Shown here: in pieces, positions 39,501 to 51,250 of the stretch | Layout: each line of letters starts with the position of its first letter | How positions within the stretch are numbered: the stretch's first letter is position 1 | Assembly (NCBI RefSeq): GCF_001949145.1 | Contig: NW_019091482.1 | Coordinates: 198,116 to 262,115, forward strand | Length of the DNA: 64,000 bases | Direction of reading: 5' to 3' | DNA from: Acanthaster planci | Taxonomy: Eukaryota > Echinodermata > Asteroidea > Valvatida > Acanthasteridae | Position numbers and translations under genes: made by a program | The notes under the pieces: model-generated | Told to the model about the DNA's origin: nothing | Seen by the model: only the letters and a program-made list of their open reading frames with translations | Databases searched by the model: none

Positions 39501-42500
39501 ATTACATTCAATATACTGGTACACTGAAAAATAGTATGTCAGATTTCACAGAAAATGGTGCCAAAAAATTGGCACCTTTATTTACAATTTCCCAGCTGAA
39601 ATGTTGACAAGTGGAATGTTTCTGTCCCCGCACAGGATGTAACCAGAAACCACTTTTTTCACTGCAAAAAAATGTTTCCACAAAGACAAACAAAACGGTT
39701 CAACAATATACATCTCTGTGTTCTTTTTATGAATGATGTAAATTTAACTGGCTTATTATTTGAGTAGCCGTGTGATTTACTCCAAAGTCTTCAGACCGTA
39801 GGCAAATAACCAGATGTTCCCCAACTTCCATCAAATAACTCATCTCCAAAACTAATGGCATAATGAATACATTGCATGGGCTGAGTTCTCAGACAACGAA
39901 AGACAGCATACTTGATTATGGGAAACATCACACATTTTCCATCAACATTCTCAAATGTCATCAAAATTCCTTCATATATGATTACACAATGAGCAGGTTG
40001 TACTCGTTACATGTTTCTGATGCAGCCACATGTATAGATTTACAGTGGCTGAAAGATCAAAACCTGGCAGATATGCTGGTATAAAATACTACGGGATGAA
40101 GAGCGGCATATCTACCGTACCTAATCATTTTCTGTCAATTTTGCACCATTTACTTAATGGCTAACTTTCTTTAAAAGGTCTTTTTGACGGGCTTTAAATG
40201 ACATCTGCACAAAAAACCCACTGAATTGTCTTTGTAGTAGAGAGAATTTTCAAGTCATCTGGTACAAACGTTTGTCTAAAAACTCTAAATAAGTCCAACT
40301 TTCTTTTATATTCACTGTTAGCCAACCAATTTCCCACAAAATGTACACAATCTGCCAAATTATCCCTAAATCACCATTTTTGCGAAGTTGAAGGTACAAA
40401 TTTGTGTTTTAACCCCTTTGCGCTGGGAGGTGGCTAGACATGCCGTAAAAATTTAGATCCTCAGCCCACTTTTCGAACACGGTGAAAGAAAGCAGACCAT
40501 GGCTCTTGTATATATGGTAATTGGTCTTTGTGTGTAGCCCAGAAATGAAAAGACTGAGTTTGCATCATAATCACCAGCTTCACAATAGTCCCCACTCTGA
40601 AAAGAGGCAGCGGGAATGTGGAAGCGTGAGTATAGCCGCATGCCACTGAACAATCAGCCTTTTCACCGTGTAAATCAAAGCGTGAGAGCACACCTGAGAG
40701 CAGGTGACCTTCGTGGCCAAGTGAGGCTGGAATTCTGTGAGTCCACTTTCCGGAATAAATTCCCGTTGTCAAGGGGGTTAAGTGACCAAAGTCATTCTTA
40801 AAAGTTTTGAAAAATGACAGGTGGAGATGCATTTGGATTCATCTTCTGAAGAATATGCCATATGCCTTTCAGAATGGCATTTGTATATTCTCAAAATATA
40901 CAAAAAAAAAACCCCTGCCAAACAGGTATTCAATAATATCTATAAACTGGGTTGTCGAAATAAAACATAAAACTGAACAAAAACAACCTACAGGTGCCAC
41001 TGTTATTACTTCCAGGCATGGTTACATTTTCTCTATCTATCATACATGCAATCTGAAAATATATACCTAAATGTACATATGGTGCATGTGCTACATGTAC
41101 ATGTAATTCTCGGGTCCCTAATTTCCCCAGATCATTTTAGAACTCAAAAAGCTCACCTGTTGCAGAATAGACTGTTCCTCATTCTCCAGTAATCTGGCAT
41201 GAAGGTAGGGGTCAGGGTGGGGCTCGCCGGTGTAGTAAGGCCAATTACCAGACAAGAGATAGGACAGGCTTATTCCTGACGGACCGTTACCTGGAAAAAA
41301 GTGGAGGTGGCAAAAACAAGTAATGACTTTTATTCCGTGAAAAGGGGAAAAGGGTGTGCCAAGTTGCACGAGGGACTAATGGACTGGCATGGGTTGCCTG
41401 GGGAATGACCCAGGTTGGGAAATGTTGCACCACTTGGGAAAAAACTGTCTGGGAAACTGGGAGAATTGTGAGAAGGAAACGAAAGTTTTGAAAGCATGCA
41501 GACACACGCCATGCTGCATGAACCCCAAAACGGGAAGCCTTGCTTTAAAACAATATCTGGAACAAGTTTGCTTTATACATGTACACGGTAAAAATTGACT
41601 AAATAGGCAAAGACACTGCAATTGTGACACCTGGGTGTTACAAGAAGGGGCATGGAGGTGTGGTCCCCGAGGAAAAAACTCTTAGAAAAAGGTAAAATTT
41701 AGGGGGGAAAAGACAAAAAATGAAAAAGGAAGTTTTAAAATGAGATAAAAAGGGGATGAAAATCAGCACGTGGCTCGAAGAACTTCACCCCAACATCAAC
41801 CCCTTCCAGCCATTACTGATCATCTTTTACACATGTAGCTGATGAGCACTGTGCCCTTCCCTCAAAAAAACCAATGGTTTTGCCCACCCCTGGAAAAGAA
41901 TCCAGGCAATGCCTATATGTAGCAATAAATTATTACAACCTTATGCATGATGAAAAATGCTCTTAAAAGTTTAGGACACCGTTTTTGAATATTCTGTGGG
42001 TTGAGCTCTTTGAATGTGTCAATTTGCTGTGCAAATGTACATGTACATGTGCAAATGTATACACATACAGGAAATATTTGTATTTTGCATTCTGTTTCAA
42101 GTGCGGTGGCAATTACGCAGCGTAAATTGCCATTTAAAGGGACACGTTCTTTTTTATTTTCACTCTAAGTTTCATTTTATTAACTCTGTTTTCTTTGTTT
42201 TTGTTTTGACCAATTACCTGTCTGTATTTTAACCCAAACCCTGGCCAAATTTTTTGTTTGCCCTGCATTTTATTTAAACCTCCATTGTAACAAATTTCAG
42301 TGTCACAAGTTTTACAATACAGTGTACATGTAAAGCACCTGTAGGCTTGTTTACTTTTTTGTGACGACTTCAAGTAAGGCAATTCACGTGCAACTCTACA
42401 GAATGGGTCCATGGAGTAATTGTTTAAAACTGACCCACACTGCGTCAACACCTCTGACGTAATACTCAACATTCATGCATTTTCCAATCTCAACCATTTC

Positions 42501-43779
42501 TTACGGTGACCAAATTTGATGTGTGAGAATGTGATTCCAAGGTAAATACACTGTACCTCCAGCACGAGAGAGAGAGCGAGTGAACCATGGTTCTGCAAAT
42601 GAGTCACTCACTAAACGTGCTTGTTGGTGGTTTAAAAAAAAATCCCAAGACTCCCTACAGTTTTATCAAAAGCACATGACAGACTCAATCCAGTGTAATA
42701 TTGATACATGTACATGCACAGTACCTCCACTACTTGCATACATGTGCATTGTAAATTCATTTGGATTTGTGAGATAATGAACAGTGAGTGAGCACAACAG
42801 TGACCCACTGATGATGACTGCAAGTGTGGGTCTACCTGTACATGGGTGTGACTCTGCGCGCATGAAATGTGCATTGTGACAAATGGGACAACAGCTGTGT
42901 GTCCCTGAGTTACATGTACATGTCATTTTGTAACACACTAACATGCTGATGTACTGGTACCCGTAGGAGTCAATACCGTATAATGGATTGAATTCATCTC
43001 ACGGCTCAAAGCAGTCGTACAAATTTTCTGTACCCTTGCAAACTGCCCACAACATTGGCCTCGAGGGAGGGTTTGAGGAGGACAAAGGGGAGGGGGGAGA
43101 ATGTTGCCCGCTCTTCGCTCCAACCACCCCCCCAATAATTGAGAAATCAAAAAAGAGATGGAAGGGAATGAAGGTCACCAATTCGCTTAAGAGAAATGCA
43201 AAAACCGGCCCCTTTCCACTGTTTATTGTTTATTAGCCCATTACCAGATAAGTGGTTTGCCATCTCCCCCCCTCCCCCCAAAAAATTCTCTCTCTCTCCC
43301 CCTTCCCCGGAGAGAATATTTTGCCACTTCCTGGGAAAAGTCCCCGTAATGCCTGTGGACAAAAATGGCCACAGGGACTTTCGAAGGCAGCTCAATTCTG
43401 TGAATTGAATGGGCTTGGATGCCAATTCAAATAAAAAGACAAAAACAGCCACACTTTTGTAGTTTCTCCAGACTTAACTCACTCCTTTGAACTGAGAGCA
43501 AAAAAACAAAAATTGCAAGGAAGCTGGTTAAGTTTTAAGAACAGAACGACAAACCAAGTGACACCTAAAAAAACCTCAAACCCACTGACATGTACAACAT
43601 GTATGCAGTAGCCCAGGCAGGTGCAGAAGAATGACCTCCCCTACTAAATCCCCTGACTGCCTTGGGAAAGCCAACTACTGCAACTTACCAACTATAATGG
43701 CTGGTGAATAGCAATGGTCCAGGGCACAGTAATTTGCATTCAAATCTTCATTGGAGGATGAACAGGCAAGTTGGGCCAT
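32497..43779 (-). CDS. OSGIN: OSGIN (oxidative stress-induced growth inhibitor), complete, five exons
   Basis: OSGIN proteins are FAD/NADPH-dependent monooxygenase-like proteins; vertebrate OSGIN1 is an oxidative-stress and p53-responsive growth and apoptosis regulator. Coding exons on the minus strand are 43779-43689, 41290-41157, 38272-38081, 37438-37350 and 33529-32497; they join in frame over GT-AG introns to 512 residues (human proteins about 480-560). Landmarks: N-terminal FAD motif PAIIVGNGPSGISLSYLLSG around residues 27-44, GLEGRSHNPVAVLFD, LGRGPPGGSW, LSQGRWMELPG, RATLGDVGRYYKEYV, VILATG near 276, a second Rossmann motif VLIIGSGLNAADA near 323, VHAFRRS, VYPEYHRVH, and C-terminal YAMGPLVGDNFVRFAKGGAL. 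OSGIN1 and OSGIN2 are vertebrate paralogues; I do not assign this to either. Start: ATG at 43779 is preceded in frame by a TAG, and a possible acceptor at 43798 suggests an upstream untranslated exon. Confidence 0.95.
35722..35880. mobile_element. short foldback element, family C
   Basis: TTAACCATATGCTGCCGG at the left and CTGCAGCATATGGTTAA at the right, arms about 70 bp with AAATTGAAGTTGC.TGAC and its inverse GTCACGCAACTTCAAATTT. About 159 bp, inside OSGIN intron 4. A right-arm fragment occurs at 20280-20372. Confidence 0.7.
36711..36860. repeat. 25-bp tandem repeat, six units
   Basis: Units start at 36711, 36736, 36761, 36786, 36811 and 36836; each has TGCTGTCAGA followed by the self-complementary TGTACATGTACA. 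The first five are nearly identical and the last has diverged. Not a CRISPR: the repeats are contiguous and there are no spacers. Confidence 0.9.
37350..37438 (-). CDS. OSGIN: OSGIN exon 4, DMDDSVRTLSQGRWMELPG
   Basis: 89 bp, acceptor TTCATTGCAG, donor GTAAAT. It encodes DMDDSVRTLSQGRWMELPG and VNFSDWVAEYR; the last codon AG|G is split. LSQGRWMELP matches LSQGQWMGLP of OSGIN1. It contains no ATG-initiated long ORF on the minus strand and would be missed by ORF calling. Confidence 0.92.
37439..38080 (-). other. OSGIN intron 3
   Basis: 642-bp intron, nothing recognised beyond splice sites. Confidence 0.6.
38081..38272 (-). CDS. OSGIN: OSGIN exon 3, DLEFLSSGLEGRSHNP to PPGGSWR
   Basis: 64 codons, phase 0, acceptor TTTGTTAG, donor GTAGGT. 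It encodes DLEFLSSGLEGRSHNPVAVL, the counterpart of DLDYLSEGLEGRSQSPVALL in human OSGIN1, and ends LGRGPPGGSWR. Confidence 0.93.
38273..41156 (-). other. OSGIN intron 2
   Basis: Includes a possible foldback at about 40410-40783 bounded by TTTTAACCCCTTT and the inverse AAGGGGGTTAAG. Short overlapping frames on both strands at 39229-39693 and 40453-40832 have no signatures. Confidence 0.4.
41157..41290 (-). CDS. OSGIN: OSGIN exon 2, GNGPSGISLSYLLSG
   Basis: 134 bp, acceptor TTTTTTCCAG, donor GTGAGC. Its first two bases complete the Gly of the FAD-binding GNGPSG motif. It continues HPDPYLHARLLENEEQSILQQ, aligned with HPHPLL...VSILDQ in OSGIN1. Confidence 0.94.
41291..43688 (-). other. OSGIN intron 1
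   Basis: Low-complexity C-rich and CT-rich tract at about 43256-43310 and several TGTACATGTAC palindromes (42037-42052). No gene. Confidence 0.55.
43689..43779 (-). CDS. OSGIN: OSGIN exon 1 (coding), MAQLACSS to PAIIVG
   Basis: 30 codons plus one base, beginning MAQLACSSSNEDLN and ending SPAIIV plus the first base of Gly, then donor GTAAGT. The preceding base context GAAGGAATGG is favourable. An AG at 43798-43799 could be an acceptor joining a 5' untranslated exon. The phase fits the next exon exactly. Confidence 0.85.
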
Positions 43780-46700
43780 TCCTTCATCCAGGTCCTACAA
43801 ATGCTGCTATCCTTGTCTGCACAGCAATGAAATGTCAAATTCTGGGCTAGGCAGGGTACATGTAGGTGTGTAACCATCAAATAAGTAGACTGAGAAGATC
43901 GGAGATAATCTTTGCTTCAGATCAAGTCAAGTCAAGTGGTCACCCTTCCATCAACAGCCCTTGCAACTCTGACCATTCAAATGCACCCGCAAATAGTAGT
44001 CCTTTGACATGTGCCCTTCCCCGTCACGTGCAGAGGCTTGAGCAGGATCTTCAGTGGTGATCAATCAGGCTTGGTCTGTCAACAGAAAGATTACAATCCA
44101 TGTATTGTATGTTACATAATAAAGTCAATACAATACAATGACCGCCCCAGAGCCCCTGAGTCAGCACCTTGTTGCACTGTGCGGTCAGAAAGATGTGGAC
44201 GCCAACATCTACATTGTCTAGAAACAAAATGTGGGTCATACATTCCCATGCATGTTTTATACCCACTCGTCTGAAAAGTTTCAGCACATTTAGTGCCGTA
44301 CGTCGGCCAAGGTACAAGCTACAATCACCACAAATGTATAGTTGGGGATAAATGCTTTCAACAGTTGAATAGAAATCAGCTATACATGTACATGTATTCT
44401 AAGGGGAAATATTTTCAATCGGCCTACATGCAATAACACCTGTCCAATTAATCATCCTTCCTAAAAATTAAACGACCCCGTACTGGTACCGTACCTCTTC
44501 CTTAGTATTCATGTGCATGTACAGGTGCTAGTGGCTACCGATACATGTACATGTGGCTCACAGTCTTGCACATAACACATCATGTTATGTACTGGTACAA
44601 CGCATGCGTGGACATCATACACACACGTTTCTGTATGAGAACTCCTGGTTCCATTCGGGCGTTTCTCTGGAATTTGATGTCCAGAACCACAACATTTCAA
44701 AGTTGCAAGTTTAGTTGACCCAAACCAACGATGGGCCAGTTGATATGTTCCTAAAAGAAGCAAATGAACGTCTTGCAATCATGCCACACTACTGAGCAAG
44801 TCTACAAAGTCTACATGTACCGGTACATGCATCTACTGGTAGGTACATGTACATGTACATATGTACGGTATGTATTGTGCAACTGTTGAGATTTTCAAGA
44901 AGTTGTACATGTACATTAGCTCAATGCAAGCACTACATGTAAGTCTTTGTGACACGTTCATGAACGCTGTACATGAAAGGATAGCAATCTTGTTCAAATT
45001 TCATCCAACATCCCGAAATGAATGTTTTTAACAGGATGCTCATTACTATGATTACTGAACCCTGCTGCTTCACCATTAGAACTGCCAAACCTGGTACCGT
45101 ACTGTACAGTGCATATATACAAAATGAACATGTACATGTACAGTGCACTGTGCTTAAAGGAACCAGGAAAAAGAAATATTTTTATAAATTTTACTAAAAA
45201 CTCCCGACATTGCATCTTTGGGTTTCATTTAACCTCATTTTAAATGTCTGTTTTGCAATTTTAACCCCGTATTTTTCATGCTTTTTTGGTTTTTATGCTA
45301 ATGCATATTTTCATATTCATGAGCAGAACTATGATGTCATCCAAGGCACTGAATCTCAATGTTGCACTGATTTGTGCACAGAAAATTTCTCGATTTTTAT
45401 GGCAGATTTCGTTTTCTTTGGCAATTTATTGCTGTGTTGGGATACTGCAATAATCCAGCAAAAATCCTTTTTAGAACACAGAAATGCTCCCAGAGAGCAA
45501 ATTGGGGGTTAACAATTTGAACAGGAAAACGTGCAACCTGAACCATGTCTTCCTGGATTTACATCAAAGCAAAAGCGCCCTCACTTGTCCAGAAATACTT
45601 TGTCAATTTTTAATGTTTGAAAAAGTGCACTGTTCAGTTCACGTAACTCAAAAAAGATGTCAAACAGTCTCCATACATGGAAGAAGAGTACAGAGATACA
45701 CAAAAAGTGATTCTAAGAAAAAAAATCATTTCCTGGATCCTTTCAGGTACAGTACTGTCTACTGAGTCTCTCCTGTTGGTCTCAATCACAGCAAAACCAG
45801 TCCAACCATACATGTACATGTATTTGATCATCTGATTTGGCTGGGGGAGTTCTGTTTATCCATCTTCTTAGCAGACCCTCCTTGAGGCAGTCCTGGGACA
45901 TGTACATGTCAATAATCTGTGATTACCTTTGGCTTGGGATTCTTACTGTCGGTCGGTCGTCATGGTACATCATATTTGTGCATTTAAAAATGTACTGGTA
46001 GTCGTAGCATTAATGGTACATGTACAATCAGGGGATTTAATTTGTACGCCTACACATGTACATGTACAAACATGTATATGTACTACCTGTATGAGTGTAA
46101 ATAAATTCATGATGGCAATTTTGTAACTGCTCACTTGATGAAAATGGTCTTCAAATATAAGTATCTGCTTTGTACTGGTAACTACCGTATGCTAGGTACA
46201 TCTGTACATGAACACAGCCATGTGTGCATGTGTCTCTGCCAGTTGCACCATTACACTGAGAGGAAAATAAAAACCTTACAGAGGTTATAGAGCTATAAAG
46301 CACAACCTCATCTGTACGGCACAATAACATCTAGAAGTTTACAGACATGCTATTTCACAGGCATGTAACTTGGACTATGAAAAAAAGAGGATATTCTAAT
46401 CTCGACGAGACTTTGTTCAGTGTTTTTCAATTTTCAATGGCACGAGTGTGAAGTGAAAAACGAGGAAATAAGCTATCCGTGGAAAAGCTGCATGCCTCTA
46501 TGTACCTTCAGAAGGCATTCAAGTGAAAAAAAAAGAAGGAAATCACAATAAATGCCCACTCTTACTGAAAAAAAATTTTTGCAGGTCATAAACTGCGACA
46601 TTTGAACCTGGACCACATTTTGTTGCAGGACTGTTCAACTTCATGGAAAACTACATTTTCTCAGCTAGAAAGCAAGCACGAAAAATGACCACAGAACTGC

Positions 46701-48922
46701 ATAAATCAGTGCCACCAATGTACATGTACATATATGCAGATCAGGGATAGAAATAGCCGGCTGGCCACACGGGCCAATTTATCCCCAGCATAAATTGCAT
46801 GAAGTTTCAGTCAGCATTATTGCCTGCAGGTCTGCTGCAAGTACATGTGTGAGCCAGCCATACTCAAAGAGTAAATCTCATTTTTGAGTAGCCATAAACA
46901 CAAGAATGGCACCCTGAAATCAATCTTGAAAAAAAGAAGATGCACATATTAGCCAGGGGGCATTTGCAGCTTCGTGCATGTACTCCCAGAAAAACGCTGT
47001 TCACGAGTTCAATATTTACATGTACATGCAGGATGGTTTCCGACGACGTTTGCCTGATGGCATTACTCCTAAACACGTGCCTTGTCATTACTGCGACCAG
47101 TTCAACTGTTCTACTGTTCATCCAACGTTTGCCTAATGACTGGTTCCCACTAAACTGCATTTGTCGTTGCACTAGACCATTTTCAGCGGCAAGCACCAGC
47201 GTACCACACCGATGCCACATGCATTTCAAAAGTGAAGAGAAACCTGCTTGTGTTTCTTTCATTGGGGATTGAAACACGGTAACAGGAACCTGACTACATG
47301 TAAGTTTTCAGTGTGCAGGAATTTTCCAGTTTAGTTGAACCTTCAAATATCTCATAGGGTCTCTTTTAACGTAGTGAATGAGTGGAGGGCCCAAGGGTTA
47401 TTTTTAATGCTGGGTACAAATTTCAAATACACATGTATACCTGTATGTAGAAGGTCCGGGGGGGGCTTTTCGTCAGGACCCAGTTGTTAATAGCACCAAG
47501 GAACTGGGTCATTTCAAACCCTGAGTACTTGTAAATATTTGCCAAGCTTTTCTAACTGCAGGTAGGCCAAATTTAGTTTCATCTGTGACGCACAATAATT
47601 TTCTCCAGTCTTTGAAAGTCTTAGCTGCTCCATAAGCCCAAACTTTTTCTCATGCAGATCGTTCTATAAATTTGGGGTCCGACGTGCGACATACTTTTCA
47701 GTCCCTGTTATGCTGTTAGATGCGACTTGTGTAAAATTAACTAGGGATACCACTGAAATTGATTTCAAACTATTTTATTTGCTTGGCTTCCCACTTTTGG
47801 ATATTAATGTGTTCTAAACTTAAGCATTCATATGTCAGATGTAACTGGGACAGTAAAAAAAACTGAAACTCAAATTTAAAGAATGGCCCAGGTGCAGAAC
47901 TGTATCGGTAGCTCAAGCCCTGCATGGGATAAGAAAAGCCAAAGTCTTCAAGAGTGTATTTGTCCCACATTTTCCTACCTTTTCATCTGTAACAGCACTG
48001 CGTAGACTTGCGGGGAAAAGTGTACTGCAGATGAGTAATGGTGTTGTTTCCTGCCCCGGATGAGTAGCGCACCGAAAGACAGAATTTTCAGGCCAACAAC
48101 TTTTTTATACCATACGCGTACATGTATGCATTATCCCTGTCCATCCTGAGGGGTAAATTCTACTTTTAGCTTATGCAAATCCCGGTGCACTGTCAGACCA
48201 CAATAAACTGTGATTGGACGTCCCGATCCAGGGAGTGTTCATTTGGTGACAAAGGGGGGTATCATTCTGATCAGAGGGGGCAGTTCTGGTAACAATCATC
48301 CATGTACCAGTACATGTAAGACAGTTAAATTCTCTTCCACCATGCCCACACTCTAGGGACCTTCAACATGTTCAATAACACAAAGCCTACCGACTATCAC
48401 AACTCAAGGGTGTACAGTACAGCCCTAGTACATGTACTGAAAAACTGAATACACCCTGGATATATTCCGCATGAGCAACTGTGAAAACTTCATGGCTCAC
48501 TGGCAATGTACATGTACCCTGGAAACAGGGAACAAAAGGGCATGAGTTGGCATTTTTGTGTGTGCGTTCCTGTCATCCACACTTTAATTTGGTGAGAAGA
48601 CTTCACTTTCAGATTCACACTCACATTTGTGAAAAGTGACAGTCACCACAAAATGAGCTGAAAGTTGGCATTTTTCAAAAAATGAGATACATGTAGGGGT
48701 ATTTTTTAAATCAGCAGAAAGAGAGCTTAGGGTAAAGTATGAGGTGACAACATGGCATCATTTTGGCAGCTTTGCGTCTTTACGGTATTTCTGACATTGT
48801 TTTAACATTTCTGACTGGGCACGATAAAGCTATCATCCAAACTGCTGAAAACTGCTGGAGCACTCAGCATATGACATGAAATTTCTTCTGTCAATGTACA
48901 GCGGACAACCCTAACCCACCTC
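43780..48922. other. repeat-rich stretch upstream of OSGIN
   Basis: High density of TGTACATGTACA palindromes (for example 44842-44860, 45130-45141, 46058-46069). The two overlapping frames at 46864-47277 lie on opposite strands without any motif. OSGIN upstream untranslated exons may lie here but cannot be placed. Confidence 0.45.
45170..45640 (+). repeat. dispersed repeat, copy 2 (pair with 12525-12945)
   Basis: Same ordered landmarks as the 12.5-kb copy; the 100-codon frame here reads EQNYDVIQGTESQCC where the other reads EQNCDVILGNESQCC. The identity is in the DNA, and there is no start, stop or splice support for a protein. Confidence 0.55.
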
Positions 48923-48984
48923 AATCCTCCAAAATCCTCTAAAATCCTCCGGGTGGTTTTGGAGGATTTCGGAGGATTCAGGAT
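48923..48984. repeat. short hairpin of ATCCTCC repeats
   Basis: ATCCTCC words on one side (AATCCTCCAAAATCCTC) face the inverted GGAGGATTTCGGAGGATT on the other across about 10 bases, giving a stable potential stem. Confidence 0.5.
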
Positions 48985-49532
48985 GAATGATGATTTGAAA
49001 GCTGTAGGATTAAGGTTGAATGGTGAATGAAGTACTAAAAATCAGTCACATAATGGTACATATGGTCACACATTATACTGTTTACAATATACATGTACAT
49101 GTACCCAAGGACAGTGTGTTCCATTGCTCACTACTGCTGGTCATAAATTACAAAATCCTGAGTTCTGCAGTCTGAGGATGTGTACAAAGGCCCCAGTACA
49201 TGTTCGGGTATTAATGTGTCCCTAAAAAGTGCTCTTTCAGTGTGACGAATAAAGCAAAATAGAAGGGCTACACTGGGGAGGGAAGGAAGACCCGCAAATG
49301 TTTACACAGCATGACAGGGAATAAACACGAAACATACTGCAGTTTTAGGCACCTCTGCTCATAGCCAAAGTGTACTGGTCAAAGCAAACACTGCACAAAG
49401 GGCATGAATTGTATCATACACATGTACTTTGGAAAGTAAACAGAAAATTGGCAGTGGGCCAAAAAAACCAAGTTATTATTACTTTTTTAATAAAATGAAT
49501 ACAACACTGTATGTACAACATGTAATCTTCAA

Positions 49533-49720
49533 GCAAACTTCAATTCTCAATTCCGATTGGCCGATCCATGGCAATGGTATGATATACATGTAATTTGCAC
49601 GGTTCATATCAACTCCCGTGTTATGCACTATTCTAATCTCAACGCATTGCACTTCATTTAAGCTAAAAGAACAATGCATCGCTGCAAATTTACTGTAAAT
49701 TCAAAGGTGGTGCATTTGCT
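49533..49720 (+). repeat. dispersed repeat copy 1 (TTCTCAATTCCGATTGG)
   Basis: TTCTCAATTC.GATTGG, ATCCATGGCAA, CTCCGTGTTATG and TTAGCTGCAAA landmarks recur in order at 51069-51250. The adjoining TTTACTGTAAATTCAAAGG also resembles 52238-52275. Confidence 0.55.
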
Positions 49721-50462
49721 CCCATTGGCCCCTATAACATCATTACTGAACGTCGTTGGGCCCCTATAACATCTTTACTGCATGTCAAGTTAGCTTGAAG
49801 ATAAATTTGTTATCACGCTTTCGCTCGTGGTACACGAAACGAAGTACTGATAGTGCGTCTGTGTACCGTATACCATTAGGCCGAAGGCACTGATGCACTG
49901 CATTATTCCGTGTTCCACCTGCACTCATGTGATAACTAATATAGTTTCATGTATGCACCGGTACAGTGTATGTACCGGTACATGTATTGAAGGGCCAACA
50001 AGTCACTAGCCACACAGTTAAAAAAACTGTCCACAGTTAAACTCCTACACGCACAGGTACCGGTACGTACATGTATATGTGTTGGCACAAAGACATATCA
50101 GCACTGGGCCATTGGTTATTTGTATGGCATCCAAAGTTGACACCGAACATCGCAATCTCTATTTCTATGCACGGAAAGTTGACATTTAATCGTGAATATA
50201 CAGATCCCGATATTCTTTATCATAGAGATACAGCGTACATGTACACGTATTAAACAGAGATACGTGTAATATACATGTATGAAACAGAGGTACCGTACAC
50301 GCATACATGTACATTTATGGTGTTAACAATACATATCTCTATATGAATCTATATTAGTAAGAGAGATATCTCAATTACCGTTTCTGCTTCTGGAGGTTGG
50401 GCACTGAATTTACTGAACTTTGCTTTGAACGTGACATTCAAATATGCTGGATAACATTCTGT

Positions 50463-50809
50463 CATCATATGCTGCGTAGAAAATAAAGCAAGTCTGGCCG
50501 GAGCCAATTTGGCTCATCAGGCTGGTGTTTATCTCCGGTTTCCTTGGCATGAAACGACTGAGAATACATGTACATGTACAGTGTATTTCTATTCCCCCTC
50601 GATGGGATGCCAGTCCATCGCAGGTTGTTTCCACAGCTAATGCTGGTACCCATTTATACTCCTGGGTGGAGAGAGGCAAGCAGGGGTGAAGAGGCTTGCC
50701 AAGGGCCACAACATACTTCCAGCAGCTGGATTCGAACCTCCAACCCTATGACTGGAAGCCACAAATCTTAACCACTTGGCCACATGCCCCCCTCATCATA
50801 AGCTGCGTA
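50463..50809 (-). mobile_element. full-length tRNA-derived SINE with target-site duplication
   Basis: The SINE body is 50479-50793 on the minus strand (315 bp). Head: A box TGTGGCCAAGTGGTTAAGA (about 50767-50785) and B box GGAGGTTCGAATCC (50728-50741). Body: CCAAGG...TTGCC and CCCAGGAGTATAAATGGGTA. Tail: GGAAACCGGAGATAAACACC, GCCTGATGAGCC and a CTTTATTTTC end. Flanks CATCATATGCTGCGTA (50463-50478) and CATCATAAGCTGCGTA (50794-50809) form a 16-bp target duplication with one mismatch. Confidence 0.8.
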
Positions 50810-50939
50810 AACTTGGTCCGCAATTGCAAGTCCCCACTCACACTAGTACTTCCAATACTACATGTAAATGTTGATTTCTGCATCAATTTTCAATACATAC
50901 ATGTAAATTAATCCCAATGACCTTTGAACATCCAAAATA

Positions 50940-51040
50940 GGAAATAAATATGTTCGATGTCTCTATTAATAAAAGAGATATATCTCTTTAAGACATATCT
51001 GTCAAAAATACAAATAGAGATACATGTATCTCTATGAGAA
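50940..51040. repeat. AGAGATA palindrome cluster
   Basis: Contains AGAGATATATCTCT and a perfect 22-bp palindrome centred on ACATGT at 51014-51035 (arm ATAGAGATACA). Related AGAGATATCTC words lie at about 50330-50390, on the other side of the SINE. Confidence 0.55.
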
Positions 51041-51068
51041 ATAGAAAACTTACCTTTAAGCAACCTTG

Positions 51069-51250
51069 AATTCTCAATTCTGATTGGTCAATCCATGGCA
51101 ACAAACAGTGTGACATTGTCTAAATATACTGCATGGTCCATACACGTAACACTGCACATAATGCACAGTCCTAACTCCGTGTTATGTGCTACGGTATATT
51201 ACACTAAAAGCAACATGCATACATGTACATGTACATTAGCTGCAAAATTG
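51069..51250 (+). repeat. dispersed repeat copy 2
   Basis: Same orientation and landmark order as 49533-49720, including AACTCCGTGTTATGTGCTA. No ORF or terminal repeat is convincing. Confidence 0.55.

Noticed and set aside
46864-47277. Overlapping 137- and 110-codon frames on opposite strands
   Set aside because: No motif, no splice partners and no start support; likely chance.
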